From Mycobacterium sp. AZCC_0083 (GTDB taxonomy: Bacteria > Actinomycetota > Actinomycetes > Mycobacteriales > Mycobacteriaceae): 64,000 nucleotides of DNA. Below, piece by piece: positions 17,170 through 25,914 of this stretch. A program made the position numbers and the translations under genes. The first letter of the stretch is position 1. The number at the start of each line of letters is the position of its first letter. The stretch covers positions 124,001 through 188,000 of the forward strand of contig NZ_JACHGP010000013.1 of assembly GCF_014202335.1 (NCBI RefSeq). The letters run 5' to 3'. The notes beneath the pieces were generated by a model. It was not told where the DNA came from and ran no database searches. It worked only from the letters and a program-made list of their open reading frames with translations.

Positions 17170-19608
17170 CTACCTCCGGATCCGTGACATCTCGGGGTCC
17201 ACGACCGGTTCGGCGTGCACCTTGGCGGTGAATGTCGTTGTCATGTAGTCGACCTCGACCTCGGCGCCGGGGCCAAGATCGGCGGGCAGCCAGGCGTAGG
17301 CGATGCTGCGGCCGATGGTGGCCGAGTACCCCGCACTGGTGACGTAACCGACCGTCGTCCCGCCGACCGACACCGGCTCCTTACCAAGCACGACGGCCTC
17401 GGGAGCGTCGAACACGATGCTGCGCAACATGGTTGTCGGCGGCGGCGCCTCTTCCAGCGCGCGTTTGCCGACGAAGTCCTCCTTCGCCATCCGTACCGCG
17501 AAGTCGATTCCAGCCGCGGTCGGGGTGTGCTTGGCGGTCATGTCGCTGCCCCAGGCGCGGTAGCCCTTCTCCATCCGGAGGCTGTTGAAGGCGATCTGTC
17601 CCGCGGCGATCGCCTGGTGGGGTCGTCCCGCCTCCCACAGCAGATCCCACAGCGCGGCACCGCATTCGGCCGTGGTGTAGATCTCCCAGCCGAGTTCACC
17701 GACGTAGGACACCCGCATCATCGTGACCGGGACGGAACCGATCTGGGTCTGCAACGCGCGGAAGTACTTGAACGACTCGTTGGACAGGTCGTCCGGGCAC
17801 AGTGGCTGCACCAGGTCCCGTGCCTTCGGCCCCCAGACGCCGACGCAGCACGTCCCACCGGTGACGTCGCGCACCGTGACGCTGCCATCGTCGGGCAGTT
17901 GCCTGCTGAACCAGTCGAAGTCCAGCGGCCCGTTGGCGCCCACCTGGAAGAGGTCGGGTGCCAACCGGGCGACCGTGAGATCGCTTCGGACGCCGCCATT
18001 CTCGTCGAGCAGCAGCGTGTAGGTGACCGACCCGACGCTCTTGGCGACGTTGTTGGACGTCAGACGTTGGAGGAAGTCGACTACATCAGGCCCGGCGACC
18101 TCGTAGCGCGTCAGCGGCGTCATGTCGTAGAACGCGACGTGCTCACGGGTCCACCGCGCCTCGGCGATCGAGATCGGCGAGTAGAACCGGGCCGACCAGT
18201 CATCGCGCTCCGGCACGTCGAGACCCTGCGCCCGCAGCGTTTCCAGCAGCGGGGCGTTGGCCTCGTACCAGGCGGGGCGTTCCCAGCAGCGGACCTCGAA
18301 GAAGAACGCGCCGAGGTCGCGCTCGCGCTGATTGAACGGGCTGACCCGCAGATTGCGCGGCTCATCGCGGTACTGGTGCGGGTGCAGGATGTCGTACACC
18401 TCGACGAACGCCTGTGCACTGGTGCGGCTGATGAAAGCAGGGCTGAGCGCGGCCTTTTCGAATCGGTACAGATCGCATTCGTGCACATCGGTGCCTGGGG
18501 CGCCGTCGACGATCCACTCGGCCATGGCCTTCGCGACACCGGCGGAGTGGGTGACCCATACCGCCTCGGCGACCCAGAACCCACTCAGCTCGCGGTGCTC
18601 GCCCATGATCGAGAACCCGTCGGGGGTGAAGGAGAAGATGCCGTTGAACCCCTCCTCGACCTTGGCGTCCCCGAGCACCGGCAGCAGAGCGGTGCTCGCG
18701 GCCCACGCGGGAGCGAAGTCGTCGTCGGTGAACGGCAGCATGGACGGCATCGCCTCGTCGGCGGTGTCCTGCAGCAGCGTGTCCATCTCGATCGGCATCG
18801 GGCGGTGCCCGTAGTAGCCGATTCCGATCCGGTCGCCGTGCTCGCGGTAATAGAGGTCCTCATCCTGGTGACGCAGGATGGGCAACCGCGCGCCGTCCCC
18901 GGTGTCGTCGGGCACCAGCCCTGGCACTTGGCCGGTCTTCGCGTACTGATGCGCCATCGGCACCAGCGGCACCGTCAGCCCAACGCTGGCGCCCAACTGG
19001 GCGCCCCAGAACCCGACCGCGGACACCACCACGTCGGCGTCGAACACGTCACCTGCGACGGTGCGCACCCCGGTGACGCGACCATTCTGGTTCACCACTT
19101 CGGCGACTTCTTGACCACCGAGGAAGCGGGCCCCGCGGGCCGTCGCGCGGGCGGCCTGTGCCTCGACCGCACGCACGGCCATTGCCAAACCGTCTGCGCG
19201 AGTGTGGAATCCGCCGAGCACCCGGTCCCGGTCCAGCAGCGGGTAGATGTTCAGGCATTCGTCGGTGTCGAGCAGCTTTCCTTCGATGCCCCATGACCGC
19301 GCCCACCCCGACTTGCGATGCAGATCGGTCCAACGCTCGGGGGTCGTCGCGACCTCGAGTCCCCCGACCGCGTTGAAGGCGCCAAGCGACGAGAACTTCT
19401 CGACGGTGTAGGCGGCGAACTCGGTCATGGTCTTCGACGCATTGGTCTGGAACACCAGGCCCGGTGCGTGCGACGTGGAGCCGCCCGTCGAGAAGAGGGG
19501 CCCGCGGTCGAGGACCGTCACATCGGTCCATCCGCGCTCGGTGATCTCGTCGGCCAGCGACGCTCCCACGACGCCGGCCCCGATGATGACGACCTTCGGC
19601 TGACGCAC
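17170..19608 (-). CDS. dmg: Dimethylglycine oxidase, FAD and folate-binding
   Basis: A bifunctional 812-aa enzyme that oxidises N,N-dimethylglycine to sarcosine and passes the methylene group to tetrahydrofolate. The N-terminal FAD domain (about residues 1-370) starts VVIIGAGVVGASLADEI and contains GSTSHAPGLVFQTN, whose His47 is the flavin-attachment position. A middle FAO linker and a C-terminal GcvT-like folate-binding barrel (about 430-800) follow. It is collinear with A. globiformis dimethylglycine oxidase, including ARLPILRHQDEDLYYREHGD. The GTG at 19608 follows a strong AGGGAGGT. It heads the leftward choline cluster, so its upstream region should hold the main promoter. Confidence 0.93.
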   Translation of the reverse strand: MRQPKVVIIGAGVVGASLADEITERGWTDVTVLDRGPLFSTGGSTSHAPGLVFQTNASKTMTEFAAYTVEKFSSLGAFNAVGGLEVATTPERWTDLHRKSGWARSWGIEGKLLDTDECLNIYPLLDRDRVLGGFHTRADGLAMAVRAVEAQAARATARGARFLGGQEVAEVVNQNGRVTGVRTVAGDVFDADVVVSAVGFWGAQLGASVGLTVPLVPMAHQYAKTGQVPGLVPDDTGDGARLPILRHQDEDLYYREHGDRIGIGYYGHRPMPIEMDTLLQDTADEAMPSMLPFTDDDFAPAWAASTALLPVLGDAKVEEGFNGIFSFTPDGFSIMGEHRELSGFWVAEAVWVTHSAGVAKAMAEWIVDGAPGTDVHECDLYRFEKAALSPAFISRTSAQAFVEVYDILHPHQYRDEPRNLRVSPFNQRERDLGAFFFEVRCWERPAWYEANAPLLETLRAQGLDVPERDDWSARFYSPISIAEARWTREHVAFYDMTPLTRYEVAGPDVVDFLQRLTSNNVAKSVGSVTYTLLLDENGGVRSDLTVARLAPDLFQVGANGPLDFDWFSRQLPDDGSVTVRDVTGGTCCVGVWGPKARDLVQPLCPDDLSNESFKYFRALQTQIGSVPVTMMRVSYVGELGWEIYTTAECGAALWDLLWEAGRPHQAIAAGQIAFNSLRMEKGYRAWGSDMTAKHTPTAAGIDFAVRMAKEDFVGKRALEEAPPPTTMLRSIVFDAPEAVVLGKEPVSVGGTTVGYVTSAGYSATIGRSIAYAWLPADLGPGAEVEVDYMTTTFTAKVHAEPVVDPEMSRIRR

Positions 19609-19623
19609 GCGACCTCCCTTTGG

Positions 19624-19636
19624 TGCGCATGGCGCA
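19624..19636. promoter_or_regulatory. Palindrome before dmg, same form as the glyA operator
   Basis: TGCGCATGGCGCA has perfect 5-bp arms around a 3-bp centre and sits 15 bp upstream of the dmg start, in the likely 5' leader. The TGCGY-N3-RCGCA form is shared with 7251-7263. On the minus strand both sites are preceded by CGTTGCG- or GTTGCGT-like sequence. A clear -35/-10 pair was not found; TACGGT (19643-19648) is a possible -10. Binding by the cluster's IclR protein is a prediction. Confidence 0.5.
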
Positions 19637-19740
19637 ACGTGTACCGTAATAAGCAACTCAATGCTCTACCGCACGGGGACGACTGTCAATACCGGCGGCG
19701 GGGTCATTTCCTGTGAGTTTTGGGGTTGGGACGCCAACGA

Positions 19741-19765
19741 GCCCGCACCCAAGACGGGTGCGGGC
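19741..19765 (-). terminator. Hairpin after ggt
   Basis: A perfect 10-bp stem (GCCCGCACCC with GGGTGCGGGC) and 5-nt loop lies 21 bp beyond the ggt stop. It is not followed by a clear U-tract but is well placed to end the leftward TetR-ABC-ggt transcript before the dmg promoter. Confidence 0.7.
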
Positions 19766-19785
19766 TGGGTCGGTCTCGACGATCC

Positions 19786-21378
19786 CTAGGGCGTGGTCAT
19801 CCGCGGGCAGTGCACGACGACCGCGGCGCCGTCCGAACGCGGGTCGGAGGCTGCCGTCATCGAACCGTCGGCGCCGGCGACGACGACGTTGGCGTGCCCG
19901 AGCGACTCGGTATGCGCGGCGACCCGGGTCGCAACCAGGCCGGCGTGGCCGATCGACCCGACGGCCACCGCGGGCATGTCGGCCTCCACCGTCACCGAAT
20001 CGACCGTGGCTCCGTCTGCCTGGCGTCCGACGATCGCGCGCGGCGCGCTGACCGCAGCCTCTGCCGTCGCGCCGTCGACCTCGCGCAGCAGCACTTGCGC
20101 AAGGATCTGCGGTTGCCCCTGCCCGCCCATCGTCGCCAGCACGTGCCGGGGTGCACCCTGGTACATCGTCATTGCGGGCATCAGGGTGTGCGCGGGGCGC
20201 TTGCGTGGCGCGATGACGTTCGGCGATGCGGCGTCGAGCGAGAAACCCGTCCCGCGGTTGTGAAACAGAATGCCGGTGGCCGGGTCGATGAGTCCCGAAC
20301 CGAAGGCGTCGTACACGCTCTGGATCAACGACACCGCATAGCCGTCGCCGTCAGCAGCGGCGACTCCGACCGTGTCACCATGCGGCACCGATGCCCGCTC
20401 GGCCAGCGCTCCGACCAGTTCGGCCGTCTCGTCGAGCCCATCGTTGACCAGCGCGGCCACGTCGACCTCCGCGTACCGCGGGTCGGCAAGGTGGGCGGCG
20501 CGTAACGCATTGCCCCGGTGGAAGACCCGCATCAGCGTGCCCAACCCGCGCCCCAGCGGGTCGTCGATGCCGAGTTCGTCGATTGCGCGCAGGGCCCGCA
20601 ACAGTAGTAAACCGTGCGTGTTCGGCGGGCTGGTCAGCACCGTCAGACCGCGGAAGGCCAACGAGATCGGCGCAGGCGTCTCGGGCTGAAACGTCGCGAA
20701 ATCATCGGCGCTCAAGGATGATCCGCGCGAACGGAGATATCCCACAGTGCGTTCGGCGATCTCGCCGGAGTAGAACGCGTCGGGCCCGTCCTGCCTGAGC
20801 GTCGCGAAGGTATCGGCCAGCGCAGGCTGGACGAAGGCATCCCCCTCGCGCAGCAGCCTGCCGCCAGCACGGAACACCCTGTCGAAGTCCTCGGTGCCGA
20901 CCAGATCGGCATTCTCCGGATCGGCGAGATGGCCGGCCAGGGACGGCGCCACCGGCGCTCCCGCCCTTGCAGTGGACTCCGCGTCCGCCAGGGTGCGCTC
21001 CCAGGAGAGGCGAGCGCCGAAGCGGCGCAACGCCTCCCAGCCGCGGACACCGCCTGGCACGGTCACCGCATCCGCGCCACGTGCGGGTAGCCGATTGCCG
21101 TGCCTGGCCTGCAGGCCTGCCGCGTCAACCGCAGCACCCGCCCACCCAGAGGCGTTGACACACCGAACGGTTCCATCCGGCGTGCTGACGAGCGCAATGA
21201 GGTCACCGCCCAGTGCGACGTTGTGCGGGTACACGGCGGTGAGCACCGCGGCGGCGGCGATCGCTGCATCGATCGCGTTGCCGCCGTCGCGGTAGGCGCG
21301 CACTCCGGCCTCGGTGGCCAGTGCGTGCGGTGTGGCAAGCGCGCCGGTGAACGAACTCGGCGCCGCGGTGGTTGGCAC
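19786..21378 (-). CDS. Gamma-glutamyltransferase family hydrolase
   Basis: An Ntn-hydrolase of 530 aa that cleaves or transfers gamma-glutamyl groups. The catalytic threonine of the small subunit is Thr336 in HGDTVGVAAADGDGYAVSL, and the nearby loop DAFGSGL and GMGGQG-like ATMGGQGQPQ are family features. Unlike many GGTs it has no signal peptide, so it probably acts in the cytosol on imported gamma-glutamyl compounds or related amides. GTG start with AAGGAG 10 nt upstream. It is last gene of the ABC transporter operon, which suggests the transporter brings in its substrate. Confidence 0.87.
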   Translation of the reverse strand: MPTTAAPSSFTGALATPHALATEAGVRAYRDGGNAIDAAIAAAAVLTAVYPHNVALGGDLIALVSTPDGTVRCVNASGWAGAAVDAAGLQARHGNRLPARGADAVTVPGGVRGWEALRRFGARLSWERTLADAESTARAGAPVAPSLAGHLADPENADLVGTEDFDRVFRAGGRLLREGDAFVQPALADTFATLRQDGPDAFYSGEIAERTVGYLRSRGSSLSADDFATFQPETPAPISLAFRGLTVLTSPPNTHGLLLLRALRAIDELGIDDPLGRGLGTLMRVFHRGNALRAAHLADPRYAEVDVAALVNDGLDETAELVGALAERASVPHGDTVGVAAADGDGYAVSLIQSVYDAFGSGLIDPATGILFHNRGTGFSLDAASPNVIAPRKRPAHTLMPAMTMYQGAPRHVLATMGGQGQPQILAQVLLREVDGATAEAAVSAPRAIVGRQADGATVDSVTVEADMPAVAVGSIGHAGLVATRVAAHTESLGHANVVVAGADGSMTAASDPRSDGAAVVVHCPRMTTP

Positions 21379-21401
21379 GGTGTGAATACTCCTTGCTCGG
21401 A

Positions 21402-22181
21402 TCAGGCGATGGTAGACAGGAAGGTCTTGGTGCGCTCGTGCTGCGGGTTGCTGAACAACCGCTCGGGCGGGGCGTCCTCGATGATCCGGCCGGCGTCCAT
21501 CACGACGATGCGGTCGGCGACCTCGCGCGCGAACCGCATCTCGTGGGTGACGGCGACCATCGTCATGTGGTCAAGGGCGAGTTCGCGCATGACCGCAAGC
21601 ACCTCGCCCACCATCTCGACGTCCAGTGCGCTGGTGGGCTCGTCGAACAGCATCACCTTGGGCCGCATGGCAAGTGCTCGCGCGATGGCGACCCGTTGTT
21701 GCTGCCCGCCGGAGAGCTGGCTTGGGCGTGACTCCGCCTTGTCGCTGAGACCGACGCGCTCGAGTAGTGCCAACGCATGTCGGCGCGCCTCGTCCTTGGG
21801 CGTGCCGAGCACCCGGACCGGACCGTTCCACACGTTCTCGGCGGCGGTCATGTGCGGGAACAGGTTGAAATGCTGGAATACGAAGCCGATCTCGCTCCGA
21901 CGTCGGGCGAGTTCGGTGGTGCCGACCTTCTTGCCGCCGGTGAGGTCGCGGTGACCGATCGGCAGGCCGTCGATCAGGATCGAGCCGCTGTCGACTCGTT
22001 CCAGGTGGTTCAGCGACCGCAGCAGCGTGGTCTTGCCTGCGCCGGACGGTCCGATCAGCACCACCACCTGGCCGCGCATGACATCGAGCGAGACGTTGTC
22101 GAGGACCTTGCGGCCGCCGAGGGTGCAGCACACGTCGCGTACCGACACGATGGGCGCGGTCGTTTCCGCGGTGGCACTCAT
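21402..22181 (-). CDS. Polar amino acid ABC transporter, ATP-binding protein
   Basis: A 259-aa ATPase of the GlnQ/HisP type that energises uptake. Walker A is GPSGAGKTT, the signature LSGGQQQR, Walker B VMLFDEPTSALD, and the H-loop is in VAVTHEM. The ATG at 22181 is chosen for its AAGGA ribosome-binding site; the frame extends to 22541 but that part overlaps the permease gene. Partners are the permease and lipoprotein encoded upstream. Confidence 0.93.
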   Translation of the reverse strand: MSATAETTAPIVSVRDVCCTLGGRKVLDNVSLDVMRGQVVVLIGPSGAGKTTLLRSLNHLERVDSGSILIDGLPIGHRDLTGGKKVGTTELARRRSEIGFVFQHFNLFPHMTAAENVWNGPVRVLGTPKDEARRHALALLERVGLSDKAESRPSQLSGGQQQRVAIARALAMRPKVMLFDEPTSALDVEMVGEVLAVMRELALDHMTMVAVTHEMRFAREVADRIVVMDAGRIIEDAPPERLFSNPQHERTKTFLSTIA

Positions 22182-22207
22182 GGGTGATTCCTTCAGGTTC
22201 ATGATCG

Positions 22208-22990
22208 TCATCCCTGCGGTTGGAGAGCCGGTGCGGCGCGGCGGGCGCCGAGAAGCCGCTGGGTGATCGGGATCCGCTGCTCGATGCCGAGCTGCCGCGC
22301 CAACCGGCTCTCGATGTACGCCTGGATGAACGTCCAGATCGTGGTCAGCGCAAGGTAGTAGATCGCTGCGACGATGAAGATCTCGAACGTGTGGAAGGTG
22401 TACGAGCTGATCGACTGCGTCACCAGGAACATCTCGCTGACCCCGATCACGGACAGCACCGACGTCGTCTTCATCATGCCGTTGAAGGAGTTGCCAAGCG
22501 GCGGGACCATGACGCGCAGTGCCTGCGGCATGATGATCCACCGCATCACCTTGCCCGGTTTCATGCCGATCGCCGCCGCCGCCTCGAACTGGCCCTTCGG
22601 CACGGAATCCAGTCCGGCACGGATGATTTCGGCGATGTAGGCGCTCTCGTTGATCATCAGCCCGATGATCGCGGCTTGTACCGCGGCCTTCAGCGACATG
22701 CCAAGCAGCCCGACATCGTGGAACTGGTAGAGGCCCACGGCGGCAAGGCCGGTGTAGATGAGCACCAGTTGTACGAGCAGCGGGGTCCCGCGAATCACCC
22801 AGATGTAGACGCCCGCAGACCAGCGCAGTGCGGCGAACCGGGAGCGCCGCATGAGCGCGACGACCAGTCCGGCGACTATGGCCAGCACCATCGCCACCAC
22901 CGAGATCACGATGGTCAGGACCAGACCATCGAGGAAGGGCTCACTCGGAGTGAACAGGGCCTTCCAGAAGAATTGCCAATCGAATTGCAT
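22208..22990 (-). CDS. Polar amino acid ABC transporter, permease
   Basis: A 260-aa HisM/GlnP-type permease with about five membrane helices and the EAA-like cytoplasmic loop ESAYIAEIIRAGLDSVPKGQ followed by EAAAAIGMKPGKVMRWIIMP. As the only permease gene in the operon, it probably works as a homodimer. Starts 15 bp after the lipoprotein gene and ends 26 bp before the ATPase gene. Confidence 0.93.
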   Translation of the reverse strand: MQFDWQFFWKALFTPSEPFLDGLVLTIVISVVAMVLAIVAGLVVALMRRSRFAALRWSAGVYIWVIRGTPLLVQLVLIYTGLAAVGLYQFHDVGLLGMSLKAAVQAAIIGLMINESAYIAEIIRAGLDSVPKGQFEAAAAIGMKPGKVMRWIIMPQALRVMVPPLGNSFNGMMKTTSVLSVIGVSEMFLVTQSISSYTFHTFEIFIVAAIYYLALTTIWTFIQAYIESRLARQLGIEQRIPITQRLLGARRAAPALQPQG

Positions 22991-23005
22991 GGCGGCCGCC
23001 GCCGA

Positions 23006-23854
23006 TCACTTCTGAATGCTGAGGTCGGTCTGACCCCACTCGGCGATGATCTTCGCGTAGGTCCCGTTGCTCTCGAGCTCGCTCAGTGCCTGCGCAATCG
23101 CATTCTGCAGCTCCGTGTTTCCCTTCAGCGTCGCTGCGCCGATCTTGATGGTGCCGAAGGGTTGGCCCGCCATCTGGATCTGCGCACCGGTCTTGGTGGC
23201 GTAGTAGCCGAGCGTCTCCGCGGTGTCGAGGTAGGCATCGACCTGCCCGTTCTGCACCTGTTGGATCGACACGTCGGCATGGTTGTTGCGGTTGATGTCG
23301 ATCGACGGCTTGCCCGCGGCCGTGCACTTGTCGGACTGCTCCTGGGACAGCGATTCGGCTGTGGTCCCGACGGCGACCATCACCTTCTTGCCGCACAGGC
23401 TGTCGTCCATTCCGGTGATGTCGGCGGGGCGCTCCTTCGATACCGCGATGCCGGTGCCCGAGTACAGGTAGGGCACGAAGTCGACGACCTTTTCGCGCTC
23501 CGGCTTGATGTAGAGCTGGGCCATGATCACGTCGCACTGCTTAGCCTGCAACGTGGGGATGACGGCCGCGAAGGCGGACTGGACGTACTCGGGTTTGAGA
23601 CCCAGTTGCGCCGCGAGCGCCTTGCCGAGGTCGACCTCGCTGCCCACCAGCGCGCCGGTCTCGTCGTGGTAGACGCTCGGCGGCGTGCCGTCGTTGGGTG
23701 CGCAGATCTTGAGCGTGCCTGCCTGCAGGATCGCCGGCGGGGCGACCTTCGCGGGACCGGTGGGCGCGGGCGTCGACTCCCCCGACGACGAACAGCCGGA
23801 CAGGGCGAGCACTGCTGCGCCCGCGATGACGCCGGCGAGGACGGTCTTCTTCAC
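23006..23854 (-). CDS. Polar amino acid ABC transporter, substrate-binding lipoprotein
   Basis: A 282-aa extracellular solute-binding protein (family 3). A lipoprotein signal peptide ends in the lipobox LSGC (Cys21), followed by a Ser/Pro-rich linker and the bilobed binding fold (about residues 45-280, including DGTPPSVYHDETGALVGSEVD). Anchored outside the membrane, it captures an amino acid or gamma-glutamyl compound for the permease. Two adjacent palindromes lie immediately upstream, so this is the first gene of the regulated operon. Confidence 0.92.
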   Translation of the reverse strand: MKKTVLAGVIAGAAVLALSGCSSSGESTPAPTGPAKVAPPAILQAGTLKICAPNDGTPPSVYHDETGALVGSEVDLGKALAAQLGLKPEYVQSAFAAVIPTLQAKQCDVIMAQLYIKPEREKVVDFVPYLYSGTGIAVSKERPADITGMDDSLCGKKVMVAVGTTAESLSQEQSDKCTAAGKPSIDINRNNHADVSIQQVQNGQVDAYLDTAETLGYYATKTGAQIQMAGQPFGTIKIGAATLKGNTELQNAIAQALSELESNGTYAKIIAEWGQTDLSIQK

Positions 23855-23880
23855 GGTTCCTCCAAGGTCGGTTCGACGTG

Positions 23881-23914
23881 ACCTATCGAACGATAGGTGA
23901 CTATCGATCGATAG
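23881..23914. promoter_or_regulatory. Double TetR-type operator before the ABC operon
   Basis: ACCTATCGAACGATAGGT (23881-23898; 8-bp perfect arms) and CTATCGATCGATAG (23901-23914; fully palindromic) share the half-site CTATCG and have centres 18 bp apart. They lie between the TetR gene and the substrate-binding protein start. Such paired sites usually bind two regulator dimers. The adjacent TetR is the obvious ligand. Confidence 0.8.
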
Positions 23915-23967
23915 GCATCTTTTCCGCGAAGTTCATCCCCAATTGGTTCCGATGAAGGTGGTGACGA

Positions 23968-24648
23968 CTAGCGAATCGGGGTGGCGATCGCAAGCTCGTC
24001 GAGGCGCAGCAGCGTGACCTCGCGGATCCGCTCGAGCGCCTGCTGGTCGACGAGCAGGCCCCGCACCACGAAGTCGGCGGCCTGCAGCGGGCGACCCTCC
24101 CGGACCCGGCCACTGGGGCCGCCCTGCTCACGAAGCGTCTCGAACAGCACGCCGTTCACGGCTCGCTGCATGAAGCTCGGCTCGAAGTCGACGAACTCGC
24201 CCGCGTCCCCGCCACTGGAGATGACGTGCTCGACCTGCTGGTGGAACAGCGCGATGCCCTCGCGCTCATCGGCGAACTCCGCCAATCCGAGCACCGCATC
24301 CTGGTAGAGGCCGCGCGCATCGAAGGGCTGAACCAACGCCTCGCGCACGTCACACGCGATCGCTAGATGAAGTTTCTCGGCCCACGTCGAGTCCTCCTCG
24401 ATGCGGCGGCTCATCCGGTCGATCGACGGTCCGAGATCCAGTTCGACCAACGTCCGGAAGATCTCGTGTTTGGCCTCGAAGTGGTGGAACAGCGACGGCT
24501 GCCTGATCTGCACGTCATCGGCGATGTCACGGGTCGAGGTGCCGAAGTAACCGCGCTGGGCGAACAACGCCGACGCCGCAAGCAGGATACGACCCCGCGT
24601 CGACGACCAGTCGACGACAGGGGGTCGCCAGTCACGTCCGTACTTCAC
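23968..24648 (-). CDS. TetR-family regulator of the ABC-ggt operon
   Basis: A 226-aa regulator. The N-terminal helix-turn-helix (about residues 15-65) reads ILLAASALFAQRGYFGTSTR followed by DIADDVQIRQPSLFHHF; the C-terminal ligand-binding domain is not diagnostic. It lies upstream of and codirectional with the ABC transporter genes with 113 bp between, containing the double palindrome, so it probably represses that operon and may be co-transcribed from its own promoter. Confidence 0.88.
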   Translation of the reverse strand: MKYGRDWRPPVVDWSSTRGRILLAASALFAQRGYFGTSTRDIADDVQIRQPSLFHHFEAKHEIFRTLVELDLGPSIDRMSRRIEEDSTWAEKLHLAIACDVREALVQPFDARGLYQDAVLGLAEFADEREGIALFHQQVEHVISSGGDAGEFVDFEPSFMQRAVNGVLFETLREQGGPSGRVREGRPLQAADFVVRGLLVDQQALERIREVTLLRLDELAIATPIR

Positions 24649-24714
24649 GGCTCGATTCTGTCATCGCCATCCACGGCCCCCTGGGACGCGGCGACGTTAG
24701 AAGTGGCCGTGACA

Positions 24715-25899
24715 TTAGAAATGAAAACCGAGCTGCGCGGGAACGTCGCTTCGGAACGCGGCGTCCAGTCGCGCCAGCGACTCCGGATCACCGCCCCGGA
24801 TGCGGTTCGCCGCGGCCAGGGTCGCGACAGAGTGTGCACCGAGATACACGCTGCCAAGCACGTCGAGATCCATCGTGAACTCCGGCTGCGCGTCCGTGCG
24901 GGCGCAACGGGCCCGGCCGTCGCGGATCTGCAACGCGAATCGTCCTCCGTCGGAACGGAACTCGTCGCCGATCTCGACCACGGTGTCGAGATCCGCCTGG
25001 TACGTGCGCGCTTCGAGGGCAGCGGCCACGTCCATGATGCGCAGCCACAGGCCGTCTTCCGATGCGGTGGTGCGGACCAGACGCGAGTCGGTCAGCAGGT
25101 ACGGCAGCGGGTCGGCGGGGTGACTGAGCGCGACGATGGTCTCGACCAGATCGAGCCCGAGCAGCGCACGCCACAACGCCACGTGCGCATCTGGCGTCAC
25201 CGCGTTGAACTCCTCGACGCGAACGGTTTTGGGATGCCGCCCGTGCACGCGGTAGAGCAGATAGCCGTCCGGATGCAGGAACGCGAACCACTGGGTGGCA
25301 CCGCGCCGCGAGCCCTCCCAGTCGGCCAGCAGGTCGTCCCACAGCGGCAATGGGCGCTCGGTACCGCCCGGCGTGCCCCGCCGGTAGCGGTCGTAGATCG
25401 CGGCGAACTCGTCGCGGTGTGCACTGGCGGAGATCACGCGTACCCCACCGGGGTCGGGGGCGTCGGGATGGAACTGGGCGAAGCGGCGATCCAGAGTCAG
25501 CTCCGTTTCGACCGTCGCCGGGCCGTAGCCGAAGCGCCCATAGATGCCACCCTCACTGGCGGTCAGTGCCGCGAACGGGTAACCGGCGTCGGCGAGCCGC
25601 TGGTGCAACTCGACGTACATCGCGCGCAGCAGACCTCGCCGACGGTGCGTCGGCGCGACCCCCACCCAGGTCACCCCGGCGCAGGGCACGACCGCTCCCC
25701 CGGGCACGGTGAGCAACAAGTCGAGGGAGTGCGCCATCGCGACCACGTCGTCACCGTCGCTGACCACCACCGAACTGCGCGGTGGCATCAACGTCCGCCA
25801 GGCCGTGATGGTCTCGGGTCGCCAAAACGAGCCGAAGCTGGTGGCGGTCAGCAGCGCCACGCCCGGCCAGTCGTCGTCGGTGATGTCGCGAACGATCAC
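24715..25899 (-). CDS. Eis-like GNAT acetyltransferase
   Basis: A 394-aa protein of the Eis family. Two GNAT-like regions come first (about residues 1-290, acetyl-CoA motif VAPTHRRRGLLRAM, then the conserved GIYGRFGYGPAT with its tyrosine), and a C-terminal SCP2-like sterol-carrier fold (about 290-394) ends in Phe, whose carboxylate is catalytic in Eis. Eis proteins acetylate amines at several positions, including aminoglycosides and polyamines. The GTG start at 25899 follows GGAGGAG. It lies 15 bp after an aldehyde dehydrogenase gene, so a role in amine metabolism is conceivable, but the substrate is not known. Confidence 0.85.
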   Translation of the reverse strand: MIVRDITDDDWPGVALLTATSFGSFWRPETITAWRTLMPPRSSVVVSDGDDVVAMAHSLDLLLTVPGGAVVPCAGVTWVGVAPTHRRRGLLRAMYVELHQRLADAGYPFAALTASEGGIYGRFGYGPATVETELTLDRRFAQFHPDAPDPGGVRVISASAHRDEFAAIYDRYRRGTPGGTERPLPLWDDLLADWEGSRRGATQWFAFLHPDGYLLYRVHGRHPKTVRVEEFNAVTPDAHVALWRALLGLDLVETIVALSHPADPLPYLLTDSRLVRTTASEDGLWLRIMDVAAALEARTYQADLDTVVEIGDEFRSDGGRFALQIRDGRARCARTDAQPEFTMDLDVLGSVYLGAHSVATLAAANRIRGGDPESLARLDAAFRSDVPAQLGFHF

Positions 25900-25914
25900 A
25901 TCGGCTCCTCCGGG

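Noticed and set aside
17215..19296. 693-residue plus-strand open frame opposite dmg
   Set aside because: Antisense of a fully recognised dimethylglycine oxidase; no start signal or family.
22208..22541. Extended N-terminus of the ABC ATPase gene
   Set aside because: The extension lies inside the permease gene in another frame; the ATG at 22181 has a ribosome-binding site and gives the normal family length.
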